Assembly: GCA_036562765.1 (NCBI GenBank)
Contig: DATCJO010000131.1
Coordinates: 1 to 5,304, forward strand
DNA from: JAAYFT01 sp036562765
GTDB taxonomy: Bacteria; Bacillota; Clostridia; Tissierellales; Tissierellaceae
Length of the DNA: 5,304 bases
Direction: 5' to 3'
The notes under the pieces were generated by a model. The model saw only the letters and a list, made by a program, of their open reading frames with translations. It ran no database searches and had not been told where the DNA came from. This document shows, piece after piece, positions 1 through 5,079 of the stretch. Numbering within the stretch: position 1 is the first letter of the stretch; the number at the start of each line of letters is the position of its first letter. A program made the position numbers and the translations under genes.

Positions 1-2
1 AA

Positions 3-722
3 ATGATTGAAATAATTAAAAAGAACAAACTGCTGGCAGCAGTATCTTTGGCATATATTTTTCTATTTATCGCAATGCCCGATAAGGCTTATTTATCTGT
101 CAAAAACAGCATATATTATATTATAGAAATGCTTGAAATTATGCCTGTGATTTTTATACTTACATCAATTATTGAAGCATGGGTTCCTAAAGAAGTAATC
201 ATGAATGGATTTGGGGAGAAAGCAGGAATAAAGGGGGGTATATTCTCGTTCTTATTGGGCAGTTTTTCAGCAGGACCTATTTATGCGGCATTCCCAATTT
301 GCAAAATGCTTTTAAAGAAAGGTGCCAGCATCGCAAATGTAGTCATCATATTAAGTGCATGGGCGGTAATAAAAGTACCCATGCTTGCCAATGAAGCAAA
401 ATTCTTAGGACCGAATTTTATGGGGCTAAGATGGATATTGACAGTAATATCCATACTGATAATGTCATATCTAATGACTGTATTTGTAAAAAAAGAAGAT
501 ATTCCTGTTCAGGAAGAGCGTGACCTTGGCAAAGTAACTGGTATTAATATTAAAGAAAAATATTGTATTGGATGTGGACTGTGTGAAAAATTAATGCCTC
601 ATTATTTTAAGGTGGTGGATAAGAAAGCAAAATGGAAAGAGTCTAAACTTAATGAGACACAGATAAATGAATTGAAAGCGATAATAGATAAATGTCCTGT
701 TAAGGCCATAGACTTAAAATGA
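3..722 (+). CDS. ArsP/DUF318-type short permease with C-terminal [4Fe-4S] ferredoxin domain
   Basis: This 239-residue protein begins with a basic N-terminus and has about five hydrophobic segments (near residues 11-27, 37-59, 78-99, 108-127 and 142-162). The motif GSFSAGPIYAAFPI at 86-99 is characteristic of the predicted permease family DUF318/ArsP (PF03773), whose studied members export metalloids or metals. After a charged linker (163-180) comes a small ferredoxin domain with C188-x2-C191-x2-C194 and C231-P232, enough for one [4Fe-4S] cluster. Full-length family members have about twice as many membrane segments, so this looks like a half-size form that probably works with a second subunit, perhaps encoded just upstream and out of view. 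The ATG is only two bases from the window edge, so its ribosome binding site is unseen and a more upstream start cannot be excluded. The substrate is unknown; electron transfer to or from the membrane part is inference. Confidence 0.8.
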   Translation: MIEIIKKNKLLAAVSLAYIFLFIAMPDKAYLSVKNSIYYIIEMLEIMPVIFILTSIIEAWVPKEVIMNGFGEKAGIKGGIFSFLLGSFSAGPIYAAFPICKMLLKKGASIANVVIILSAWAVIKVPMLANEAKFLGPNFMGLRWILTVISILIMSYLMTVFVKKEDIPVQEERDLGKVTGINIKEKYCIGCGLCEKLMPHYFKVVDKKAKWKESKLNETQINELKAIIDKCPVKAIDLK

Positions 723-776
723 TATTCTTACTGTATACCCAAAAAACTTGTGTCATGAATAAAAAGTATTGTTAAG

Positions 777-825
777 AATCATGGTGAAAATAGGGTAGAA
801 ACCTTATGGGAGCCATGATTTTTGT
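777..825 (+). terminator. Candidate intrinsic terminator after the permease gene
   Basis: AATCATGG (777-784) pairs perfectly with CCATGATT (813-820). Inside it ATAGGG (790-795) pairs with CCTTAT (802-807), with one G-T pair, around a six-base loop. The structure is followed by TTTTTG. The interior is interrupted by unpaired bases and the outer stem is AT-rich, so termination may be partial. It starts 55 bases after the permease stop codon. Confidence 0.5.
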
Positions 826-890
826 TTAGCATGAGTAGTTTTAAGGAGAGATGGGATAAGGGTATGAGGGGGAGTTTTGACATGTTTTTT

Positions 891-920
891 TTGGTTACAT
901 CAGAGCATATATGTTATATT
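891..920 (+). promoter_or_regulatory. Candidate extended -10 promoter upstream of the pRiA4b ORF-3-like gene
   Basis: TTGGTT (891-896) and TATATT (915-920) are separated by 18 bases. The -10 is preceded by TGT (912-914), giving an extended -10. It would make a leader of about 120 bases before the ATG at 1049, containing the inverted repeat at 948-960. The -35 matches consensus at only three positions. Confidence 0.35.
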
Positions 921-983
921 TATATTAAGATATTTAGATAAATAAAAATTAATGCTTAATGATAATAGAATATTGTTTTACTA

Positions 984-1010
984 TTGCAGAATATAGAGAA
1001 ATGATAAAAT
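984..1010 (+). promoter_or_regulatory. Weak promoter-like pair close to the pRiA4b ORF-3-like gene
   Basis: TTGCAG (984-989) and TAAAAT (1005-1010) are separated by only 15 bases, shorter than optimal. This is an alternative to the promoter at 891-920. A start point near 1017 would give a leader of about 30 bases containing the AAAGGAG ribosome binding site at 1032-1038. Confidence 0.25.
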
Positions 1011-1048
1011 AGAAGTGCATAAATACATGTAAAAGGAGCCGTGAGAGT

Positions 1049-1603
1049 ATGAAAATTCTTCAGTTGAAAATAACATTAAAAGACGTAAAGCCTCCTGTCT
1101 GGAGAAGGGTATTGGTTAGAGACGATATTACGTTTTATAAACTCCACAGGATAATCCAGCATGCGATGGGATGGTTTGAATCCCACCTTTATGAGTTTAG
1201 GCTGGGAGAAATGATTATTGGGGAAAAAGATGATGACTGGGACTTTTACGACAGATATGAAGTTAAAAGTGCAAAAAGAATAAAGTTAAGCAGCATGAAC
1301 TTTGCACCAAAGGATAAATTCAGATATGTTTACGATTTTGGTGATAATTGGAGACATGACATTGTTGTTGAGAAGGTGCTTGACCCGGAAGAAGGCGTTA
1401 AATATCCAGTATGTATCGGTGGTAAAAGAAACTGTCCTCCTGAAGATGTAGGGGGACCGTGGGGATATGAAGATTTCCTTGAAGCAATCCAAGACCCGCA
1501 GCATCCAGAGCATGAATCCATGCTTGAATGGGTGGGGGGTTCTTTCGACCCTGAAGAATTCAGCATAGATGAAGTCAATGATATGTTGAAGATGATAAAG
1601 TAA
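1049..1603 (+). CDS. Plasmid pRiA4b ORF-3 family protein
   Basis: A 184-residue soluble protein that fits the PRiA4_ORF3 family (PF07929), named after an Agrobacterium rhizogenes plasmid gene; its biochemical role is not established. Family hallmarks run in order: KPPVWRRVLV (14-23), LHRIIQHAMGW followed by SHLYEF (32-50), YVYDFGDNWRHDI (93-105), a C-x6-C pair at C122 and C129 with RNCPPEDVGGPWGY (127-140), then DPQHPEHE and a GGSFDPEEF segment (149-171). The length is close to a complete single domain, so the gene looks intact. The ATG is supported by AAAGGAG at 1032-1038 with a ten-base spacing. It is followed 66 bases later, without a terminator, by the flavodoxin-like gene, suggesting co-transcription. 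In this family the protein is often encoded in mobile or accessory regions; no function should be inferred beyond the family name. Confidence 0.88.
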   Translation: MKILQLKITLKDVKPPVWRRVLVRDDITFYKLHRIIQHAMGWFESHLYEFRLGEMIIGEKDDDWDFYDRYEVKSAKRIKLSSMNFAPKDKFRYVYDFGDNWRHDIVVEKVLDPEEGVKYPVCIGGKRNCPPEDVGGPWGYEDFLEAIQDPQHPEHESMLEWVGGSFDPEEFSIDEVNDMLKMIK

Positions 1604-1644
1604 AAGCATATATATTTTATCGGACTTTGTATGGAGGAGATAAG

Positions 1645-1668
1645 GTGATAAAAGAGGGGGAAAAATAA
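1645..1668 (+). other. Seven-codon leader frame preceding the flavodoxin-like gene
   Basis: A GTG at 1645 starts a frame reading VIKEGEK that stops at TAA 1666-1668, one base before the ATG at 1670. It has a better-placed ribosome binding site (GGAGG, 1633-1637, seven bases before GTG) than the G-rich AGAGGGGG (1653-1660) serving the main gene. It could couple translation into the flavodoxin-like gene, but in purine-rich DNA it may be chance. Confidence 0.2.
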
Positions 1669-1669
1669 T

Positions 1670-2221
1670 ATGTCAGACAACATTAATAAAGTAGTTGTTA
1701 TTTATAAATCAAAATATGGCAGCGCACAACGCTATGCACAGTGGATTGCAGATGAAGTCAAGGCGGATTTATTTGAAAGGTCTAAAATTACACTAAATGA
1801 CATACTCAAATATGATACAATTGTTTATGGCGGTTCACTGTATGCTGCTGGTATTTTGGGTATCTCGCTCATAAAAAAGAACTTTGACAAATTAAAAGAT
1901 AAAAAAGTGATAGTGTTTTCTGTAGGTGCGTCTCCTGCACATCCTGAAGCAATAAACGATATTATAAACAATAATTTTACCGAAGAAATGAAGGGGAAAG
2001 TGCATTTCTTCCACTTGCGGGGTGGCTTCAATTATAAGAAGTTAAATCCAATTGATAAGATTTTAATGTATCTTTTAAAGAAGAAAATTGAGCATAAAAA
2101 ACCTGATGAACTTACTGACGATGAAAAAGGAATGCTTGCATGCTATAAACATCCTGCTGACTGGACAAATAAAAAATCAATAAATCCGATTATTGAATCA
2201 ATAAAAAGCAGAATTAAATAA
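1670..2221 (+). CDS. Flavodoxin-fold protein (HemG-like flavodoxin domain)
   Basis: A 183-residue protein with a flavodoxin fold, expected to bind FMN and act as a cytoplasmic electron carrier or oxidoreductase. After the first strand (VVVIYKS, 8-14) comes the phosphate-binding loop SKYGSAQRYA (14-23). The strand and loop DTIVYGGSLYAAG (49-61) match the isoalloxazine-contacting 50s loop, and VFSVGASP (82-89) is the next core strand. FHLRGGFNYKKL (114-125) resembles the region seen in flavodoxin-domain proteins related to menaquinone-dependent protoporphyrinogen oxidase. Heme synthesis is not implied: none of the neighbours is a heme gene. The ATG follows AGAGGGGG (1653-1660). The gene sits between the pRiA4b-like gene and the CopZ-like gene with short gaps, so it may feed electrons to the Fe-S proteins of the region (inference). 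Confidence 0.85.
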   Translation: MSDNINKVVVIYKSKYGSAQRYAQWIADEVKADLFERSKITLNDILKYDTIVYGGSLYAAGILGISLIKKNFDKLKDKKVIVFSVGASPAHPEAINDIINNNFTEEMKGKVHFFHLRGGFNYKKLNPIDKILMYLLKKKIEHKKPDELTDDEKGMLACYKHPADWTNKKSINPIIESIKSRIK

Positions 2222-2239
2222 CAGTTATATACAACAGAA

Positions 2240-2268
2240 ATGAGAATTATAATAAAAATTGGTATAAT
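2240..2268 (+). promoter_or_regulatory. Promoter of the CopZ-like gene
   Basis: ATGAGA (2240-2245) and a perfect TATAAT (2263-2268) are 17 bases apart. The -10 is extended by TGG (2260-2262). A start point near 2275 would fall inside or just after the AGAGAGG ribosome binding site (2269-2275), so a transcript from here would have a very short or absent Shine-Dalgarno leader, while read-through from the upstream gene would carry the full site. Confidence 0.55.
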
Positions 2269-2285
2269 AGAGAGGTAATGATAAA

Positions 2286-2777
2286 ATGATAAATGAAAAA
2301 ATAAATAACTGCTGTTGCTGTAAGGGAAAAGAGTCACTTAATAAAATAGAAAATGACAATACATGTCCTGTGTGTAAAGCATCAGGAGTAAAAGTAAAAA
2401 ATATTACAGTCAGGCATTTGGTAGTTGATACCCTTGCAGAATTTGTCGGAGATATGGATTATTATATATGCATGAATGAAGAATGTAATATTGTTTATTA
2501 TAATCCAGAATCAGGCGTTAAGTTTGAAAAGCAGCAAGTGAAAGTGCCTATATGGTTTAAAAAAGATGCCAATCCTAAATACGCCTGTTACTGCAGCAAG
2601 GTTACAGAGGAACAGGTAATAGATGCTGTAATAAAACATGGTGCAAAAACAATTAAGGATATTATAGAAATTACAGGAGCGATGAAAAACAGCCAATGTC
2701 AAAAAAATAACCCCTTAGGGAAATGCTGTCACAAAATAATTCAGGAGGCTATAGATAAGGGGTTATCCATGAAATAA
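2286..2777 (+). CDS. CopZ-like zinc/[2Fe-2S] protein lacking the HMA domain
   Basis: A 163-residue protein resembling the N-terminal part of Archaeoglobus-type CopZ, which binds one zinc and one [2Fe-2S] cluster. The zinc ligands are probably C27, C30, C62 and C67 (CPVC and CMNEEC). The cluster domain is BFD-like: CYC at 101-103, then C138 and C147/C148 in the ITGAMKNSQC and NPLGKCC segments, with 34 residues between C103 and C138. In CopZ a heavy-metal-associated domain that passes Cu(I) to a P-type ATPase follows; here the protein ends at residue 163 and no such domain exists. The N-terminus holds four consecutive cysteines (9-12), an unusual thiol cluster. The ATG follows AGAGG (2271-2275) at ten bases. 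The role is likely redox-linked metal handling or electron transfer, possibly with the flavodoxin-like protein upstream; the target metal is not shown. Confidence 0.82.
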   Translation: MINEKINNCCCCKGKESLNKIENDNTCPVCKASGVKVKNITVRHLVVDTLAEFVGDMDYYICMNEECNIVYYNPESGVKFEKQQVKVPIWFKKDANPKYACYCSKVTEEQVIDAVIKHGAKTIKDIIEITGAMKNSQCQKNNPLGKCCHKIIQEAIDKGLSMK

Positions 2778-2836
2778 GATGCAATTCCGTTTTGTACTAT
2801 ATTTTAATACTATATACCGTAAATCGGGGGATTATC

Positions 2837-3442
2837 ATGTTTGAATACATAAAATTGCAAAGAACAATGTGTTTTGGGACTTGTCCTGTCTATAGTGTTA
2901 TGGTAGATAATGAGGGTAATGTAAATTATAGTGGAGAAATGTTTGTATATAAGAGCGGAGAGCATCATTGGCAGATACCAATGAAAAAAGTAGAACAATT
3001 AAATGGCTTGATTGAGGATTTTGGGTTTAAGTCTTTTATATATGAACCAGGGAATGAGTTCATTACCGACCAGTCTTCTTGTATTACCACAATAAAATAT
3101 TTAGATGGAGAAAGTAAAGAAATTAATCACTATTACGGACATGTTTTGATAGATGATAGCCTGACAGCATTTGAAAATAAGATAGAGAGAATAATAGGCA
3201 CTAAAAAATATGTAAATCCAAAATTGTACATATACCTAGTTGAAGAAAAAATTTCAGAGTCATCAATCAGATACATGGTTATTTCTGCTTCGGAAAAAGA
3301 AGCAATATCTTTAGCGGAAAAGGAATGTACTAGACAAGAAGCATTAAAATGGAAAGCCATGAAGATTGGTGTTGCTATAGATGATTATTATGAACCGTTA
3401 ATACTTATGAGAGATTTTAAAGTACGTAATGGGAATTTATAG
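2837..3442 (+). CDS. DUF6438 domain-containing protein
   Basis: A 201-residue protein. The N-terminal part (about 4-120) matches the uncharacterised DUF6438 pattern: a strand with LQR, then C12-F-G-T-C16-P-V-Y, a GNVNYSGE strand pair (27-34), and a helix leading to a segment with F-I-T-D78. The function of this domain is unknown; the two cysteines may form a disulfide or bind metal. The C-terminal part (about 125-201) has an alternating strand-helix-strand look with ISASEKEAISLAEKE (149-163) and EPLILMRDF (186-194); I do not recognise it. No signal peptide or membrane segment is evident. I chose the ATG at 2837 because GGGGG (2826-2830) lies six bases upstream and the domain begins immediately. 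A TTG at 2792 would add 15 residues with no ribosome binding site. No convincing promoter is seen in the 59-base gap, which holds a direct repeat ACTATAT (2797-2803 and 2810-2816). Confidence 0.75.
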   Translation: MFEYIKLQRTMCFGTCPVYSVMVDNEGNVNYSGEMFVYKSGEHHWQIPMKKVEQLNGLIEDFGFKSFIYEPGNEFITDQSSCITTIKYLDGESKEINHYYGHVLIDDSLTAFENKIERIIGTKKYVNPKLYIYLVEEKISESSIRYMVISASEKEAISLAEKECTRQEALKWKAMKIGVAIDDYYEPLILMRDFKVRNGNL

Positions 3443-3448
3443 GCAGAT

Positions 3449-3541
3449 ATGAAAATTAGGAGAAAAATATGTTATAATATAAAGAGGCATATAAAAGCCA
3501 AAGTGCGCCAACACATTGACTTTAGGAATGTTTTTAACTAA
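3449..3541 (+). CDS. Possible 30-residue basic microprotein
   Basis: An ATG seven bases after the DUF6438 stop opens a 30-codon frame beginning MKIRRKICYNIKRH and ending in RNVFN. About a third of its residues are lysine or arginine and it has one cysteine. It stops 22 bases before the strong hairpin at 3563. The ribosome binding site is poor (AGGCAG, 3441-3446), so expression would rely on coupling to the upstream stop. Being AT-rich DNA, this could be chance, and the promoter at 3450-3478 lies inside it. Conservation would decide. Confidence 0.2.
   Translation: MKIRRKICYNIKRHIKAKVRQHIDFRNVFN
3450..3478 (+). promoter_or_regulatory. Orphan extended -10 promoter
   Basis: A perfect TATAAT (3473-3478) is preceded by TGT (3470-3472), an extended -10. 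The -35 region TGAAAA (3450-3455) is weak, at 17 bases. No annotated plus-strand gene follows; only the hairpin at 3563-3604 does, so it may produce a short RNA of about 120 bases. Confidence 0.4.
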
Positions 3542-3604
3542 ATAGGGCTATTAGGATTGTTTAAAATGCTTTGGAGATTTAGCGGTATTTCCAAGGCATT
3601 TTTT
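3485..3604 (+). ncRNA. Candidate small RNA between promoter and terminator
   Basis: The predicted start near 3485 follows the extended -10 at 3470-3478, and the transcript would end at the terminator at 3563-3604, giving about 120 bases. Internally, CCAAAGT (3498-3504) can pair with ACTTTAGG (3519-3526) if one base is bulged. No known RNA family is recognised. The evidence is architectural only. Confidence 0.25.
3563..3604. terminator. Strong bidirectional intrinsic terminator
   Basis: A 16-base-pair stem is formed by 3563-3578 and 3587-3602 with two G-T pairs and an eight-base loop TTAGCGGT. The outer arms are A-rich on the left and T-rich on the right (TTTTTT, 3599-3604), so it can end plus-strand transcription. 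On the minus strand the hairpin is followed by TTTT, so it can also serve the convergent Uma2 gene. A second perfect hairpin, CTTAAC/GTTAAG with loop AGTAA (3605-3621), lies directly beside it. Confidence 0.8.
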
Positions 3605-3630
3605 CTTAACAGTAAGTTAAGTCTTATTCA

Positions 3631-4182
3631 TTAAAAAATTTCTTCTAAGTGAATCTTGAGTCCATCAAAAATTTGAGATGTTGCACAATCATTGCCTTTG
3701 TAAATAGCAGCCTGTTTATACTCATCTTCTTCTAATATATACACTTCAATAGTTTTAAGTTTTGGATTTACTATCCAATATTCTTTTACGCCAAAATCCA
3801 TATAAATATTGTATTTTCTTATTCTGTCATGGTTTTCATTTGATGGGGAAATTATTTCAATAATTAAGGCGGGTACGCCATAATATGAGTTTTCCCTTAG
3901 TCCTGTCTTATCACAGATTACCATTAGGTCAGGCTGAACTTTGACATTCAAGGGCTTTTCTGTATTTATTAGCCATAAGTCTAAAGGGGAGATAAATGCT
4001 TCACAGGGTTTACCCCTAAAATAATTCCTGAATTCTGCTGCAATATTTAACAGAATTCGCTGATGGTCTACTGATGGGGAAGGAAGATAGATTACTTCAC
4101 CATTAAAGTATTCAAGTCTATCTTTTCCTTTGTCCATTTCTAAAAACTCTTCAAGGCTTACTATTTCCGTTTCAGGAGTCAT
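3631..4182 (-). CDS. Uma2 family (DUF820) PD-(D/E)XK nuclease-fold protein
   Basis: A 183-residue protein of the Uma2/DUF820 family (PF05685), predicted to have a restriction-endonuclease-like fold; the cellular role is largely unknown. Hallmarks: RLEYFNGEVIYLPSPS (22-37) followed by D39-H40-Q41, VQPDLMVI with D85 (82-89), ALIIEIISPSN with E109 (105-115), then R120, K123 and Y124, and GVKEYWIVNP (131-140). The acidic residues D85 and E109 fit the expected active site, so it looks catalytically intact. A reading frame opens 13 codons upstream at 4221, but I prefer the ATG at 4182: AAAGGAAG (complement of 4190-4197) is seven bases before it, and the predicted promoter at 4206-4235 would start transcription downstream of the longer start. 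Length is normal for the family. It is convergent with the plus-strand genes and shares the terminator at 3563-3604. Confidence 0.87.
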   Translation of the reverse strand: MTPETEIVSLEEFLEMDKGKDRLEYFNGEVIYLPSPSVDHQRILLNIAAEFRNYFRGKPCEAFISPLDLWLINTEKPLNVKVQPDLMVICDKTGLRENSYYGVPALIIEIISPSNENHDRIRKYNIYMDFGVKEYWIVNPKLKTIEVYILEEDEYKQAAIYKGNDCATSQIFDGLKIHLEEIF

Positions 4183-4205
4183 ATTTTCACTTCCTTTCCA
4201 ATAAC

Positions 4206-4235
4206 ATTTTACGATATCCATTAGTGATGATACAA
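4206..4235 (-). promoter_or_regulatory. Promoter of the Uma2 gene
   Basis: On the minus strand TTGTAT (complement of 4230-4235) and TAAAAT (complement of 4206-4211) are 18 bases apart. A start point near 4199 leaves a leader of about 17 bases that includes the ribosome binding site. The -35 matches consensus at only three positions. Confidence 0.45.
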
Positions 4236-4268
4236 GGGGTTAAAGGATTAAAGGTTAAAGGGATTAGG
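4236..4268 (+). repeat. GG-phased heptamer repeat, left of the four-helix gene
   Basis: TTAAAGG occurs at 4240-4246, 4248-4254 and 4255-4261, followed by GATTAGG (4262-4268) and preceded by GGGG (4236-4239). GG pairs recur at steps of 7, 8, 7 and 7. It lies between the stop of the four-helix gene and the Uma2 promoter. Confidence 0.6.
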
Positions 4269-4290
4269 AAAAAGTAAAGACATTTTAATT

Positions 4291-4698
4291 CTACCAATTA
4301 GTAGCAGCATCAGATTCATTATCTGAGTTAGATTTTAGCCCTTTTATGTAACCAAATAACATTTTGATAATTTCAATCAACTTTTTATCTAAAGCATCGT
4401 ATTGTTCCCTGTGTATATAGCCATTTTGATAGGCAGTAAGAAGATGATTTCTACATTCTCCTGCACTACCAAGAGCGCTGTTGGCGTGGAAGAGTTCCCT
4501 TTTTACGAATAATTGGGTATTTCCCTCAGCAATATTTGCACCAATACTGCGACTGGCTCTAATTAATTGGTCTGTAAGCCTATATTGTTCATGACTTGGA
4601 AATCCTTTAACCAATTCTCCTATCTCCTGCTCCAATGCATTCGCCTTCTGCCAAACCTTAAGCGTCCTAAAATCCTTTATTACTAAACTTTCGCCCAT
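4291..4698 (-). CDS. Four-helix-bundle protein, S23/23S rRNA intervening-sequence family
   Basis: A 135-residue helical protein of the TIGR02436/PF05635 four-helix-bundle family, whose members are encoded in 23S rRNA intervening sequences or stand alone; related Avd proteins work with diversity-generating retroelements. Typical features are FRTLKVWQKA (10-19), FPSHEQYRLTDQLIRAS (33-49), IGANIAEGN (52-60), the A72-to-E81 segment with LGS, and NGYI (92-95). The usual function is unknown; members form pentameric barrels and may bind nucleic acid. No rRNA or reverse transcriptase is visible here, so this is a free-standing copy. The frame opens at 4731, but the promoter -10 covers that codon; the ATG at 4698 has GAAAGGA (complement of 4707-4713) eight bases upstream and is preferred. 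The C-terminal tail (122-135) is polar and divergent. Heptamer repeats flank the gene. Confidence 0.88.
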   Translation of the reverse strand: MGESLVIKDFRTLKVWQKANALEQEIGELVKGFPSHEQYRLTDQLIRASRSIGANIAEGNTQLFVKRELFHANSALGSAGECRNHLLTAYQNGYIHREQYDALDKKLIEIIKMLFGYIKGLKSNSDNESDAATNW

Positions 4699-4729
4699 AA
4701 AGTTCATCCTTTCAAATTTGATTTTCCAC

Positions 4730-4757
4730 ATTATACAGATTATTAGGGGTAAGTCAA
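4730..4757 (-). promoter_or_regulatory. Promoter of the four-helix-bundle gene
   Basis: On the minus strand TTGACT (complement of 4752-4757) and a perfect TATAAT (complement of 4730-4735) are 16 bases apart. The predicted start point near 4723 lies downstream of the ATG at 4731 and upstream of the ribosome binding site for the ATG at 4698, which fixes the start choice. Confidence 0.7.
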
Positions 4758-4795
4758 ATTTTAATGCTAGAATTTTTGTAAAGTAATCCTTGAAA

Positions 4796-4814
4796 GGTAA
4801 AAGGGTTAAGGATT
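4796..4814 (+). repeat. GG-phased heptamer repeat, right of the four-helix gene
   Basis: The units GGTAAAA, GGGTTAA and GGAT follow one another, with GG at 4796, 4803 and 4810, an exact seven-base period. Same strand and similar wording as the array at 4236-4268. Confidence 0.5.
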
Positions 4815-4833
4815 TATATTATACATATTAATT

Positions 4834-4868
4834 CCTTAGTCCATGTACCTTATGCCTAATACCTAAAC
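4834..4868 (-). repeat. Inverted CC-phased heptamer repeat, five units
   Basis: CC recurs exactly every seven bases at 4834, 4841, 4848, 4855 and 4862: units CCTTAGT, CCATGTA, CCTTATG, CCTAATA and CCTAAAC. On the opposite strand this reads as GG-phased heptamers like those at 4236-4268 and 4796-4814, so it is an inverted copy; it is partly complementary to 4796-4811 (about 12 of 16 positions against 4848-4863). Confidence 0.6.
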
Positions 4869-4916
4869 TAGTTTTTGTCGCTTAGAAATCTATTTAAGTA
4901 TTGTAATATCAAGGAT

Positions 4917-4946
4917 TTGGGCAAATTTACTAAATACATATATAAT
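4917..4946 (+). promoter_or_regulatory. Upstream promoter candidate toward the ParM-like gene
   Basis: TTGGGC (4917-4922) and a perfect TATAAT (4941-4946) are 18 bases apart. The -35 is weak. Its transcript would start in the purine-rich tract near 4953 and run through the leader. Confidence 0.35.
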
Positions 4947-4980
4947 ATAGAGAAAGGTAAAGTGGAAAGGGAAAAAGGAT

Positions 4981-5079
4981 TTAGAATATAAGGGTAAACA
5001 AAAATACTTGACTTTGTATTAGATGATTTACTATAAAAAAATTGTCCTTAATAATAAGGTATTTTAAATAAATTAACAT
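4981..5079 (-). CDS. Possible antisense 32-residue hydrophobic peptide
   Basis: On the minus strand GGAGG (complement of 5086-5090) lies six bases before an ATG at 5079, opening a 32-codon frame that begins MLIYLKYLIIK and ends with QVFLFTLIF. It is rich in I, L and F and could be membrane-active, like type I toxin peptides. The plus-strand promoter at 5008-5037 drives RNA that would be antisense to its ribosome binding site. I see no good minus-strand promoter, and AT-rich DNA yields hydrophobic codons by chance, so support is weak. Confidence 0.2.
   Translation of the reverse strand: MLIYLKYLIIKDNFFIVNHLIQSQVFLFTLIF
5008..5037 (+). promoter_or_regulatory. Main promoter candidate for the leader and ParM-like gene
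   Basis: TTGACT (5008-5013) and TATAAA (5032-5037) are 18 bases apart, each with five of six consensus bases. The start point would be near 5044, giving a leader of about 180 bases that contains the terminator at 5109-5140. Confidence 0.6.

Larger units (their letters stand above)
723..1048. other. 326-base intergenic region
   Basis: No gene with good support lies here. The region holds a two-part hairpin with a short T-run (777-825), a possible extended -10 promoter (891-920), an AT-rich inverted repeat ATTAA-TGC-TTAAT (948-960) that could be an operator, a weaker promoter-like pair (984-1010), and the AAAGGAG ribosome binding site (1032-1038) of the next gene. A perfect TTGACA at 877-882 has no acceptable -10 at normal spacing. 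A 36-codon frame (831-941) lacks a ribosome binding site. Confidence 0.7.

Noticed and set aside
877..882. A perfect TTGACA box.
   Set aside because: No acceptable -10 hexamer at 15-19 bases downstream.
831..941. A 36-codon plus-strand frame in the gap after the permease gene.
   Set aside because: No ribosome binding site, begins at the end of the hairpin T-run, and the sequence shows no recognisable family.
2792..2836. TTG start extending the DUF6438 protein by 15 residues.
   Set aside because: No ribosome binding site before it; the ATG at 2837 has GGGGG six bases upstream and lies right at the domain start.
3469..3477. AGGAG followed by ATG at 3469.
   Set aside because: The frame stops after two codons; no protein possible.
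4183..4221. Longer Uma2 start at 4221.
   Set aside because: The promoter -10 lies inside that extension and a good ribosome binding site precedes the ATG at 4182.
4291..4698. Possible diversity-generating retroelement or 23S rRNA intervening sequence, because the protein belongs to the Avd/S23 superfamily.
   Set aside because: No reverse transcriptase, template repeat or rRNA sequence is visible in the window.
4699..4731. Longer four-helix protein starts at 4731 and 4707.
   Set aside because: The -10 hexamer covers the first codon of the longer version, and the ATG at 4707 overlaps the AAAGGA ribosome binding site serving 4698.
4236..4868. CRISPR array suggested by regularly spaced repeats.
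   Set aside because: Period is only seven bases, units are degenerate and there are no spacers.
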